Source: DATKBT01 sp035546295 (GTDB taxonomy: Bacteria > Acidobacteriota > Thermoanaerobaculia > Multivoradales > Multivoraceae). Taken from it: DNA of 64,000 nucleotides. Within the stretch, counting starts at the first letter, position 1; every line of letters begins with the position of its first letter. The stretch is from positions 1-64,000 of the forward strand of contig DATKBT010000108.1 in the NCBI GenBank assembly GCA_035546295.1. Reading direction: 5' to 3'. The translations under genes and the position numbers were made by a program. Below, piece by piece: positions 28,120 through 36,656 of the stretch. The notes below the pieces were generated by a model that saw nothing but the letters and a program-made list of their open reading frames with translations, was not told where the DNA came from and made no database searches.

Positions 28120-28223
28120 CGGTACGGACCCGGAGGCGTCGACAGCCCCGCCGAGACGGAACGCGGTCGGCGTCCTGCCGTCGCCGGCGGTCTCCTCCGC
28201 AGCGATCGATCGCAGCCGGCCGA

Positions 28224-30380
28224 TCACCGAGAGGCCAGGCGATCCTGGCTGATCAACCACTGCATGGCCCGGCCGAGTCCAGAGAAGTAGCGAGTCAGCT
28301 CGGCGTCCTCGGGCGCCTCCGCCAGGTTGCGATCGAGCAGCGGATCGGCGCCCGCGGAGAGATAGCAGCTGGGCGCCGTCCCCAAGAGGCCGTAGCAGGC
28401 TCTCGACTCGGTGCGATAGTGGAGGCGGCCGCCGTGAAGGGCGACCCACGGCGCCGCAGGCTCCATGAACAGGCCGCGTCCCAGCCACTCCTCGGGCGCT
28501 GCGACTCCAGCGACCAGGGCGACGGTCGGCGCGACGTCGAGCTGGTGGACCGGATGGCGGATCTCGAGCGGGTTGCTCTGTCGCGCCGAGATCAGGGCGA
28601 GCGGCACTCGAAACAGCAGCTCGATCTGCTGCACGGGCGTCAGCTCGAGGTGGGGGGGGATGGGGATGCTGTGGTCGCCGACCAGGACGACCAGCGTGTC
28701 GTCTGCGAGCTCGCTCGCCGCCAGGAGCTCCAGGAAGTTCGCCACGGCTCGATCCTCGTAGATCATCCGGGACAGGTACCCCTGATACTCCGGGAAGCCG
28801 GCGGTCTCGGCGGCCAGCGACTCCGGCAGCGGACCCTCGGGCACCATCGACATCGGGAAGTGGCTGCTGATCGTCGTCAAGGCGGCGAAGAAGTGCCGCG
28901 ACCGCCCCTCGCGCTCGAGAACCCGAACCACCTCCTCCAGGACCGGGAGGTCGGCGAGGCCCCAGTCGCCCACCCGCTCGACGATGCCCTGCTTGCGGAA
29001 GTGCACTTCGTCGTAGAACACCTCGGTGCCGTGTGCGCGTTCGAAGATGCTGGCGTTGTGGTACGAAGCCGCCGCCGAGGTGAACCAGATCGTGCGATAC
29101 CCGGCCTCGTTGAGGATCTCCGCCAGGCAGGGAACGTCGATCCACGGATAGGCGAGGTAGGTGGCGGCTCCCTCCAGATTGGGGAGCATCGAGCACAGAG
29201 TCGTGAAGCGGGCGCGCACCGACTGTCCCGCCTGGACCGCCGAAGCGTAGGCCTGGGTGAACGAGATCCCGCGCTTCGCCACGATCTCGCGAGTCCTGGG
29301 GAAGACGCGCTCGCGCAAGTCCTCGTCGAGGAACTCGAGAGCCCGCATGCTCTCGACGAAGAGGACGACGACGTTGATCCTCCCCTGCTCGGGCAGCGCC
29401 AGCCGCCGACGGATCGGCGCCACTTCCCCGGTCGAAGGCCGCTCGGCGAAGGGCGATGCTCCTGGACCCAGTCGGTGGGCGCCGGTCCCGGCACCTCCGG
29501 GATCCCGAGGGGCACCGCTCGGCAGCGGATCTCCGAGCTGCCGGAAGCGCTCGAGCTGCTCTCGCGCCCACGCGATCTGCTCCTCGCTCGGATCTCGCGT
29601 GCCGCTGCGGGCGCGCCAGATCTGGTCCTGCCACGTCCACTGCTCGGTGGCGGCGGGGCTCCGCGAGAAGGCATCCCGCAGCCACACCTGCAGCACTTGC
29701 TCCCTCAGCATCGGATGGGCGGACGCTTGGCCGTAGAGCCCGGTCCAGCCGGGGAGCTCGCGGACGAGCAGCGCGAGCACTACCAGCGCGGTGGCCACGC
29801 CGATGCGGCGGAGGCGGGAGTTGGCGGCGGGTGCGCGCTGCGAGCCGCGCACGAAGACGACGGCGGCGATCACCACACAGACGGCGCTTGCCAGGATCGC
29901 AGGCCGTATCGCGAGCGCCAACGCGGAGGTGGCGACCGGCTCCACATCCGTCGAGTGGAATCGAACCACCCACAGCTCCAGCATCCCGCCGAAGAAGCGG
30001 AAGTAGAGGAGGTTGGCGAGACCGACGGTCCATACGCTCCAGGCGGCAAGCACCCAGACCACCACGCTGATCGCGGGCGAGAAGGCAGAGACCGCCAGCC
30101 CGGCCGCGCTCACCAGGAGGACGGCGACCAAGTCGTAGAGGACTCCCGAGGGGAGCGCGTGAGCGACGACGGCGGTGGGACCGAGCCCGAGGTCGAGGAT
30201 CACCTGGATCCGGAGGAGCACCAGGGAACCCAGCAGCAGCAGGCCGGCCGCCACGGCGCGAGCTCCCGGTGGCCGGTGCGACGGGGGGGCGGCCGGCTCC
30301 GGGCTCTCCTCGGGACGCGAGAGCCTCCGCAGGGCTACGGCTGCCTCACCACGACCCCTGCCGAACGCCGCCACCGGCAT
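28224..30380 (-). CDS. LTA-synthase-like membrane sulfatase-fold enzyme
   Basis: 718 residues: about five N-terminal membrane helices (45-210), a linker, then an alkaline-phosphatase/sulfatase-superfamily domain (about 335-690). Visible landmarks are NVVVLFVESMRALEF (metal Glu region), a Ser/Thr-rich segment AGQSVRARFTTLCSMLPN where the catalytic Thr/Ser is expected, YRTIWFTSAA, HFPM, and LVGDHS with the Asp-His metal pair near residue 580. LtaS-like proteins transfer phosphoglycerol or phosphoethanolamine groups outside the membrane. In a diderm the likely role is modification of lipids or periplasmic glycans. The 5' flank is a 315-base divergent region. Confidence 0.82.
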   Translation of the reverse strand: MPVAAFGRGRGEAAVALRRLSRPEESPEPAAPPSHRPPGARAVAAGLLLLGSLVLLRIQVILDLGLGPTAVVAHALPSGVLYDLVAVLLVSAAGLAVSAFSPAISVVVWVLAAWSVWTVGLANLLYFRFFGGMLELWVVRFHSTDVEPVATSALALAIRPAILASAVCVVIAAVVFVRGSQRAPAANSRLRRIGVATALVVLALLVRELPGWTGLYGQASAHPMLREQVLQVWLRDAFSRSPAATEQWTWQDQIWRARSGTRDPSEEQIAWAREQLERFRQLGDPLPSGAPRDPGGAGTGAHRLGPGASPFAERPSTGEVAPIRRRLALPEQGRINVVVLFVESMRALEFLDEDLRERVFPRTREIVAKRGISFTQAYASAVQAGQSVRARFTTLCSMLPNLEGAATYLAYPWIDVPCLAEILNEAGYRTIWFTSAAASYHNASIFERAHGTEVFYDEVHFRKQGIVERVGDWGLADLPVLEEVVRVLEREGRSRHFFAALTTISSHFPMSMVPEGPLPESLAAETAGFPEYQGYLSRMIYEDRAVANFLELLAASELADDTLVVLVGDHSIPIPPHLELTPVQQIELLFRVPLALISARQSNPLEIRHPVHQLDVAPTVALVAGVAAPEEWLGRGLFMEPAAPWVALHGGRLHYRTESRACYGLLGTAPSCYLSAGADPLLDRNLAEAPEDAELTRYFSGLGRAMQWLISQDRLASR

Positions 30381-30656
30381 CTGCCGGTAGCGCGGAGCTC
30401 CGCAAGGCGGGGTTCACGATTCGAGGGGGTGGTGTGCGCCTCGTGGCTCATCGCTTCCGGCATCTTCGCACGAAAGCTCCGCTGCTTGCCATCCCGGCGA
30501 GAGCGCGCGAGAGCTCGACCATCTGGCCGGATCTGGCGTCTGGCGACCCGCGGCGGAGCCGCGAGCCGACCTCGGCCGAGCGGCGGGGGCACTCGGCTAC
30601 CATCCACCTCAACCCGGCTGGCGTCTCCGCGGCTCGAGCCGGCGAGCTGCGCTCGC

Positions 30657-30695
30657 AGCTAGGAGGACAGCTAGGAAGACAGCGAGGAGGACACG
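30657..30695 (+). repeat. Three tandem 12-bp units, each with a Shine-Dalgarno
   Basis: AGCTAGGAGGAC, AGCTAGGAAGAC and AGCGAGGAGGAC follow each other without gap (30657-30692), then ACG and the ATG at 30696. Each unit contains an AGGAGG-like core, but only the last is at correct spacing (seven to eight bases). The rest of 30381-30656 contains a TACCAT hexamer (30598-30603) that could be a -10 box, and nothing else I can support. Confidence 0.85.
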
Positions 30696-31886
30696 ATGAG
30701 AAAGAGGAGACCGCTCGACCGCGCTCCGGCTTCCCTCGCAGCGGGACCGACTCGCCGCGACGTGCTCCGCTCCGCCTCCTGGGGAGCCGGGGCGATCCTC
30801 CTCGGTTGCGAGCGCTCGGAGCCGGTCGTCGAGCCGAGGGCAGCGCCCTTCGCCGAGCCCGGAGCCGCCACCGAGCCGATCGTGGGTGCCGATGGCGTGG
30901 TCGCGGCGCCGGGGCTGCCGGAGCCGCGCTTCGTCGAGATCCACGGCGTCCGGCTCGGCGTCTACGACACCGGCGGCGAAGGGCCGGTGGTGGTCCTCTC
31001 CCACGGCTTCCCAGAGCTCGCGTACTCCTGGCGCCATCAGGTCGGGGCGCTGTCCGACGCCGGCTATCGGGTCATCGCGCCCGACCAGCGCGGCTATGGC
31101 CTGAGCGAGAAGCCGGAGCCGATCGAGGCCTACACGCTGGACGTGCTCTGCGGCGACCTGGTCGGGTTGCTCGACGACGCCGGGATCGAGCGGGCCACCT
31201 TCTGCGGTCACGACTGGGGGGGAGGCGTGGTCTGGATGATGCCGCGCATGCACCCGAGCCGGGTCGCCGGAGTCATCGGCGTCAACACTCCGGCCAACGA
31301 CCCGCGTCCGGAGCATCAGCGCGCTCCCAGCGAGGAGCCGCTGATCGTGCGCAGCGAGAGCTTCTACGTAAGTACCTTCCAGGAGCCGGGGCGTGCCGAG
31401 GCGGTGCTGTCGCGCGACGTCCGCGCGACCTTCGAGCACTTCATGCGCCGCGGCGGCGTGTGGAACGTCGAGGAGTTCCGCAAGCTCCCGGAGGATTCGG
31501 CGGAGCGGCAGATGGACATCCTCAGGATGCTCGAGGAGAGCGAGCCGACCGGCGAGACCTTCCTCGAGGAGCACGAGCTCGCGTACTTCGTCGACACCTT
31601 CGAGAGGACCGGCTTCACCGGCGGGCTCAACTGGTACCGCGCCGCAGTGCAGCTGCGCCCCGACTTCGGCGAGCTGGCCTGGGACATCCAGGCGCCCTGC
31701 CTCTACGTGGGCGCCGAGAACGACGTGATCCTCAGACCCTCGTCGGCCGACGGGATGGAGGATTTCATCGCGGATCTCGAGAAGCACACCATTGCCGACT
31801 GCGGTCACTGGACCCAGCAGGAGAAGCCGGAGGAGCTCAACCGCGTCCTCCTCGACTGGCTCGATCGAAAGATCCGCCGCGCTTGA
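30696..31886 (+). CDS. Exported alpha/beta hydrolase, epoxide-hydrolase-like (Tat lipoprotein)
   Basis: 396 residues. The N-terminus has a twin-arginine-like stretch (TRRDVLRSASWGAGAILLGC) ending in a lipobox Cys near residue 38, so it is probably Tat-exported and lipid-anchored. The hydrolase domain has the epoxide-hydrolase motifs HGFPE (oxyanion, near 104), GHDWGG (nucleophile Asp near 172), a cap-domain Tyr region (GLNWYR) and GHWTQQEKP (catalytic His near 370). The family opens epoxides or dehalogenates small organics; an exported lipoprotein form is less usual. It stands alone, convergent with the GWxTD-VWA gene, and is preceded by a triplicated ribosome site. Confidence 0.88.
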   Translation: MRKRRPLDRAPASLAAGPTRRDVLRSASWGAGAILLGCERSEPVVEPRAAPFAEPGAATEPIVGADGVVAAPGLPEPRFVEIHGVRLGVYDTGGEGPVVVLSHGFPELAYSWRHQVGALSDAGYRVIAPDQRGYGLSEKPEPIEAYTLDVLCGDLVGLLDDAGIERATFCGHDWGGGVVWMMPRMHPSRVAGVIGVNTPANDPRPEHQRAPSEEPLIVRSESFYVSTFQEPGRAEAVLSRDVRATFEHFMRRGGVWNVEEFRKLPEDSAERQMDILRMLEESEPTGETFLEEHELAYFVDTFERTGFTGGLNWYRAAVQLRPDFGELAWDIQAPCLYVGAENDVILRPSSADGMEDFIADLEKHTIADCGHWTQQEKPEELNRVLLDWLDRKIRRA

Positions 31887-32038
31887 CGCGAGGATCCCCA
31901 GCAGCTCGCGATCGGGCGGCGCGAGGGGGTTGTCCGATCGGAGGCGAGACCCGCCGTCGGGCCGTCGAAGCGAACGGCGATGGGAGGATCTCGAAGGGCG
32001 ATGACGGTGAGCTCGCCGGCCTCGGGTTCGCGCAGGCG

Positions 32039-34591
32039 TCAGCGATCGCGGGAACGGCCGGTGCGCACCTGAGAGTCTTCCCGGTCCACCTCGATACGGA
32101 TGTCGACGGGCTCGCCCTCCTCCCGCGGCTCGTCCCGCTGGTAGACGACGAGGTAACGGGAGCGCAGCTCCTCGCGGATCCGGTCGAACACCTCGCCGAC
32201 GAGCTCCGGGCGATCCGGGAAGAGAGCCAGGCCCCCCGAGACCTCGGCGAGCTGCTCGAGAGGACGCCGCTCGGCCGTCCGCTCGAAGGCGGTCGCGGGA
32301 GCGACCACGTAGATCGGAACCATCGCCGCCCGAGCCGTCGCGTTCGCCTGCTCGAAGGTCAGCCGAGACGTCTCGTCGAGGCCGTCGGTGAACAGCACCA
32401 GGGCGCGCGCTCCGCCGACGCCCTCGAAGTCGTTGAGCGCCTGCGTGATCGCGTCCCACAGCGCCGTCCGCCCGCCCGGAGTCAGGCCCGCGAGGGCGCG
32501 CTCGATCTCGGAGAGCCGCGCGGTGAAGGGGCGGTCGACGACGGTCCCGTCGGCGAACGAGAGCACGGCGACCCGATCCTCCTCGCTGCGCAGCAGCTCG
32601 GCCGCCAGGATCGCTGCGGCTTCGGTGACCGTCGGGAGCGCACCCTCCATCGAAGCCGACCGGTCGATCAGCAGGCCGGCGTGGAGCGGCTCCTCGGCGG
32701 CAGGAGCGAAGCGCCGAACCGCCTGCGCCTCGCCGTTCTCGTAGACGCGGACCTCGGAGCTCGCGAGATCCCGGACCGGCTCGCCCGAGCGATCGGTCAC
32801 CGCGATCAGCAGCTCCACCAGCTCGACCTCGACCTGCTCTACGAGACCGGCGGTGTTGACGATCACGGCGTCCTCCGCGGTCGAGCCGTCGGCCAGGTGG
32901 GCGACCGCGCGGATCACGGCCGCACGGTCGGGCGGCAGGCGCAGCCCGGCGGCGTACGGAGGCTGGGTCAGGCCGCCGACGAGCTGGTCGTCGACGAACA
33001 GATCGACGCGCTGCGGCGGCTGTCCGTCCGGCGTCTCGACCTCCAGGCGTGCGCCGACCGAGCCGGGATAGATGCCCCCCGGGCGGGGCTCCACGAAGCG
33101 AACCCGAAAACGCTGGACCCCCTGGTTCAGCCAGATCTGATCGGTGGCCACTTCCTGGTCGCCGACGTAGCCCACCACCCGCACGCGGTGGGCGGCTGGC
33201 GTCTGACCGAGGTCGAGCTCCACGCTGTAGGGGGGGGTTCGCTTGGCGAGGACCTGCTGACCGTCGAGGAAGAAGGCGACGCGGTCGAGCTGGCGGCCGG
33301 CGCGCGCGGTGAATCGCACCAGGCCGACCTGGACGTTGCCGCCGGGAGTGAGCAGCTCGAGCGCCTCCCCGCCGCCGGTGACGTCGGCGAGCGTGCGCTC
33401 CGGCTCGTGTTCCGGCAGGCCGTCCGGCCGCGGCACCTCGAGCTGCCGCACCACCTGCGCGTAGCGCTCGCCGAAGACGTCCTCGATCAGCAGCCGTAGC
33501 GTGTACTCGCCCGGTCGCAGGTGGCGGGTGAATCCGAGCGGCAGCTCCTCGAAGTCGGGGGGCGTCGGACCTTCGAAGCGGTAGCGGAAGGACTCGAACA
33601 GCTCCTGATCGAGCAGGATCTCGCCGGCGAGCAGGAAGTGGTGGAACGGCGTGCCGTCGAACTCGCGGCTCGGCGACGCCTCCTTCGGAATGCGAACCGA
33701 CACCTCGACCGCGGTGCGACTCTGGCGACGCGCCGGATACTGGATCCTCGTGTCGACGTCGAAGGTCTCGGCGCCCTCGGGCACGTCGGTGGCGCCGAGG
33801 TCGAGCGAGGCGAGCCACTCGGGAGGGGGAGCCGGCGGCGTGGTGACCCGCTCCAGCAGCCGGTCGTAATCGGAGATCCTGGAGTTTTCGCCGTTGGCGT
33901 AGCGGAACAGCTCGTCGGCGCAGAGCTGAGAGACGTCGGTGGTGGGCAGCGACGTGCGCTGCACGGGCCGCAGGGGCTCTCCCGGCCTCCAGACGCGGTA
34001 GGGCACCTCCTGGCCGCGTTTCTGGAAGACGATCGCGAACCGGCGCTCGGTGAGCTCGCTCCCTCCGTAGAACCAGATCTCGAGCTCCGAGGTTCGGGCG
34101 TAGCAGCGGGCGACCGCTCTGCCGTTGGGCAGTGACCAGCCCCCCGGCGGACCGTTCAGCAGGTAGACGAGCAGACGAGCGTCGTCGCCGGCGAGCTCGC
34201 TGCCTGCCGCCTGGAGCTCCTCGAACCGGCGCTTCATCTCGTTGACGGGCGTCCTCGGATCGGGGTCGCGGATCGACCAGAAGGCTTCGATGAGCTGGTC
34301 GCGACGATAGTCGGCGCTCAGGGTCAGGAACAGCTCGCGCTCCTCCTCGCTGATCAGCACCGCGACGTCCTCGAGCCATCGGCGGTGGCGCGGCGAGAGC
34401 GCCGGCTCGGAGTCGGCCACCACCGCGCGCTCAGCTCTCGGCTTCTCGCCGTCCTTCTGGTCACCCGCTTGCTCCTGGCCGAGAGCGGGCCCCCCAGCAA
34501 TCGAGAGGAGATGAATCGACGCACCGCAGAGCGCCGCAGTCCATGCGGTCGCCGGTCCCGGGAGGCGGAGACGGTGGAGGTTGCCTGTCAT
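32039..34591 (-). CDS. GWxTD domain-VWA secreted protein (copy 1)
   Basis: About 850 residues from the ATG at 34591, which opens a signal peptide ending near ALG-QEQ; no Shine-Dalgarno is visible, so the start is tentative. Residues about 60-140 form a GWxTD-type domain (LLISEEERELFLTLSADYRRDQLIEAFW, with DPDPRTPVNE). Beta-sandwich and Ig-like regions follow. A C-terminal VWA domain (about 620-830) has the MIDAS motif DRSAS and later FTDGLDETSR. GWxTD proteins are frequent in Acidobacteriota and are of unknown role; VWA domains bind protein partners through a metal. A paralogue lies at 55761-58478. Confidence 0.85.
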   Translation of the reverse strand: MTGNLHRLRLPGPATAWTAALCGASIHLLSIAGGPALGQEQAGDQKDGEKPRAERAVVADSEPALSPRHRRWLEDVAVLISEEERELFLTLSADYRRDQLIEAFWSIRDPDPRTPVNEMKRRFEELQAAGSELAGDDARLLVYLLNGPPGGWSLPNGRAVARCYARTSELEIWFYGGSELTERRFAIVFQKRGQEVPYRVWRPGEPLRPVQRTSLPTTDVSQLCADELFRYANGENSRISDYDRLLERVTTPPAPPPEWLASLDLGATDVPEGAETFDVDTRIQYPARRQSRTAVEVSVRIPKEASPSREFDGTPFHHFLLAGEILLDQELFESFRYRFEGPTPPDFEELPLGFTRHLRPGEYTLRLLIEDVFGERYAQVVRQLEVPRPDGLPEHEPERTLADVTGGGEALELLTPGGNVQVGLVRFTARAGRQLDRVAFFLDGQQVLAKRTPPYSVELDLGQTPAAHRVRVVGYVGDQEVATDQIWLNQGVQRFRVRFVEPRPGGIYPGSVGARLEVETPDGQPPQRVDLFVDDQLVGGLTQPPYAAGLRLPPDRAAVIRAVAHLADGSTAEDAVIVNTAGLVEQVEVELVELLIAVTDRSGEPVRDLASSEVRVYENGEAQAVRRFAPAAEEPLHAGLLIDRSASMEGALPTVTEAAAILAAELLRSEEDRVAVLSFADGTVVDRPFTARLSEIERALAGLTPGGRTALWDAITQALNDFEGVGGARALVLFTDGLDETSRLTFEQANATARAAMVPIYVVAPATAFERTAERRPLEQLAEVSGGLALFPDRPELVGEVFDRIREELRSRYLVVYQRDEPREEGEPVDIRIEVDREDSQVRTGRSRDR

Positions 34592-34697
34592 CAGAAGAGG
34601 AGAAGCCGGTCGACGAACGGCGGATTCCGGGGCCCGGCGCGACGCCGCTGCGCCCCTCGGCCGTCGACGCCTTCCCGCCGAGCGGGAGACTACCGCG

Positions 34698-34962
34698 AGC
34701 GGGCTCGTGGTTTCACCACTCCCCAACGAGCAACGAGGTCGCGGCGCGGTCATACCACGAGCCCGCTAGCCGATCACTCGTGCGCCGCAAGCCCGCAAGC
34801 GGGCGCGGCTGGGTCGACCAGGCCACAGCCGCTTCTCTGGGCGAGCGCAGCGGCTTGATCGAACTTTGACCGTTTTGTGAGCCTTGGTCTCGCGCTTGCG
34901 CGAGGCCAATGACCGCCGCCTGCCGCAGGCAGGCAAGAACTTCCCGCTGGCCTAGTCGACCT
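34698..34962. repeat. Multi-hairpin intergenic repeat element, copy A
   Basis: Five stems occur in 265 bases: a 14-bp perfect inverted repeat AGCGGGCTCGTGGT / ACCACGAGCCCGCT (34698-34711 and 34754-34767); GCCCGC-AA-GCGGGC (34791-34804); AGCCGCT / AGCGGCT (34827-34833 and 34849-34855); a 12-bp stem with TT loop and one G-T wobble (34884-34909); and GCCTGCC-GCA-GGCAGGC (34918-34934). Parts of it recur at 36511-36641. The remaining intergenic bases 34592-34697 and 34963-35429 show only the palindrome noted separately and the ribosome site of the pilin gene. Confidence 0.7.
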
Positions 34963-35258
34963 AGCTCGGAGTCGCTCGCCGACGCCGAGCGCTCGCGATC
35001 GCCGGCCGGAGATGAGCCCGGATCCCGCGACGCCCGATCGATCCTGCAGGAGCCAGCGACTCGACGAGCTGAGACATCTTGTTAATTTACGCCCGCTCGG
35101 AGAGCCGTGATGGCGCTACGATGCGGCATCACTTTCGATTACTGCTGCCGTCCGATCGATCGGGGACGGGCTCCCGGCACACGAGCGCGATGGCGCGCCG
35201 GGCGAGGACCCACCGACCGGCGACACCGGCTGCCCGCGCCGGAACCCATTTGTCCTAC

Positions 35259-35272
35259 CACCGGTGTACACC
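35259..35272. promoter_or_regulatory. Overlapping palindromes CACCGGTG / GGTGTACACC
   Basis: CACCGGTG (35259-35266) and the 10-bp palindrome GGTGTACACC (35263-35272) overlap, 158 bases before the first pilin gene. It could be an operator for a dimeric regulator. No regulator gene is adjacent, so this is only a candidate. Confidence 0.3.
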
Positions 35273-35429
35273 TACCGTGCTACTCGAAGAACACGACTGG
35301 CGGCCGGATCGTATCGGGATGAAGATCATTCGGCTGGATTCTGGTTCCAACGTGTCATCAACGATCGTACGCCTCGGTTTTCGTGGTGATTCGAAACGCA
35401 GCCGTCGAGCTGCAAAAGGAGAGGTTCTG

Positions 35430-35936
35430 ATGTTTTCCATTCGAAGATTTGCCCTCGGTTTGGCTGCGACCCTGCTCTTGGCCAGCACGGCACAGGCGCA
35501 GTCGAGCACGGACACCGCCACGGCCACCGCCACCGCCACCATCGTCTCGGCGATTGCGATCACCAAGGACGTCGACCTGAACTTCGGCGACGTGGTCGCC
35601 GGAGGGACCACCGGCACCGTCGTGCTGACCACGGGCGGGAGTCGATCGGCCACCGGAGGCACGACCCTCGGCAACACCGACGGAGCGGCCGCCGCCTCGT
35701 TCACGGTCACCGGCGACTCCGCCGCGACCTACAGCATCACCCTGCCGAGCTCGGCCACCATCACTGCTGGAACCAACAACATGACGGTGGACACCTTCAC
35801 CAGCAATCCCTCCGCCACCGGCACCCTCACGGGCGGCACCGAGACCCTGGCGGTCGGCGCCACGCTGAACGTCGGCGCCAGCCAGGTCTCGGGCTCCTAC
35901 ACGGGGTCCTTCGACGTCACCGTCACCTACAACTGA
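35430..35936 (+). CDS. DUF4402 pilus-subunit-like protein, first copy
   Basis: 168 residues. AAGGAG eight bases upstream fixes the ATG at 35430. A signal peptide (RRFALGLAATLLLASTAQA) is followed by a Ser/Thr/Ala/Gly-rich beta protein with the DUF4402 pattern: ITKDVDLNFGDVVAG, then AASFTVTGDSAATYSITLPSS, and C-terminal GSYTGSFDVTVTYN. DUF4402 proteins are Ig-like surface or fimbrial subunits often encoded with PapD-type chaperones and ushers, as here. The strong ribosome site and the hairpin directly downstream suggest it is the major subunit made in excess (inference). Confidence 0.85.
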   Translation: MFSIRRFALGLAATLLLASTAQAQSSTDTATATATATIVSAIAITKDVDLNFGDVVAGGTTGTVVLTTGGSRSATGGTTLGNTDGAAAASFTVTGDSAATYSITLPSSATITAGTNNMTVDTFTSNPSATGTLTGGTETLAVGATLNVGASQVSGSYTGSFDVTVTYN

Positions 35937-35959
35937 CCAATCTCCGATCACGTTTTTTC

Positions 35960-36000
35960 GGGCGGGGGCGGAGCTGCTTCGTCCCCGCCCTCTTCGTTTG
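35960..36000 (+). terminator. GC hairpin between the two pilin genes
   Basis: GGGCGGGG (35960-35967) pairs with CCCCGCCC (35983-35990), followed by a weak T-rich tail TCTTCGTTTG. A T6 run lies just before it. It may end part of the transcripts after the first pilin gene and so lower expression of the second subunit, chaperone and usher. Confidence 0.5.
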
Positions 36001-36008
36001 TCGCGCCC

Positions 36009-36488
36009 ATGAGCTACTCCATTCGCACGGCTCTACCGCTCACCGCATGTCTCATGGCGTGCTCCTGCGCCTCCCCGGCGCGGGCAGCGGAGCCAGCGGC
36101 CATCGTTCTCACCAACAACTCGTCGCTCGGCTTCGGCTCGATCGTGGCCAGCGCCACGGCGGGCGCCGTGACCGTGAGTGCCGGTGGCGCCCGCTCGGCT
36201 TCGGGTGGCGCCGTACTGGGCAGCTCCGTCGGGGTCTCGGCGGCTTCGTTCACGGTCACCGGCGAGCCCAATCTCACCTACAGCATCGTGCTCCCTTCGT
36301 CGGTGACGCTCACCGCTGGCGGGTCGTCCATGACCGTGGACTCCTTCACCAGCCTCCCTGCCGACTCCGGGAATCTCGGTCCCGCTGGGACGGAGGAGGT
36401 CCGCGTCGGCGCCACGCTGCAGGTGAGCGGATCTCAGTCGCAGGCCAGCTACAGCGGAACCTTCGACGTCACCGTCGCCTACAACTGA
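36009..36488 (+). CDS. DUF4402 pilus-subunit-like protein, second copy
   Basis: 159 residues, a paralogue of the preceding gene: a signal peptide with a Cys near its end (LMACSCASPARA), then IVLTNNSSLGFGSIVAS, AASFTVTGEPNLTYSIVLPSS and the C-terminal SYSGTFDVTVAYN. Compared with copy one it lacks the ATATATAT-like N-terminal linker and has no recognisable Shine-Dalgarno, so lower expression is likely. It may be a minor or tip subunit. SCAS is not a clear lipobox, so lipidation is uncertain. Confidence 0.82.
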   Translation: MSYSIRTALPLTACLMACSCASPARAAEPAAIVLTNNSSLGFGSIVASATAGAVTVSAGGARSASGGAVLGSSVGVSAASFTVTGEPNLTYSIVLPSSVTLTAGGSSMTVDSFTSLPADSGNLGPAGTEEVRVGATLQVSGSQSQASYSGTFDVTVAYN

Positions 36489-36510
36489 TGCGGTCCTCGC
36501 GCTTGCTCTC

Positions 36511-36641
36511 ACGGCCTCGTCGTCACCACTTCGAACGAGCAGCGAGATCGCGGCGCGGTCATACCACGAGCCCCCCAGCGAGAGGCCAAACACGCCGTCT
36601 GCCGCAGGCAGACGAGCACCTCCCGCTGGTCGAGTCGACCT
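36511..36641. repeat. Intergenic repeat element, copy B
   Basis: Shares with copy A a near-identical stretch around CGCGGCGCGGTCATACCACG (36549-36568 here) and the segment from GAGGCCAA through the GCC-GCA-GGC hairpin to GTCGACCT. Its last stem, CGTCTGCC-GCA-GGCAGACG (36596-36614), differs from copy A at a paired position on both sides (C-G in A, T-A in B), so the pairing is kept. The first inverted repeat is imperfect here. Confidence 0.7.
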
Positions 36642-36656
36642 CAGGAGAGCGATGTC

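Noticed and set aside
34592..35429. Possible tRNA or small stable RNA in the hairpin-rich intergenic region
   Set aside because: Stems are present but no cloverleaf, T-loop consensus or CCA end was found; kept as a repeat element instead.
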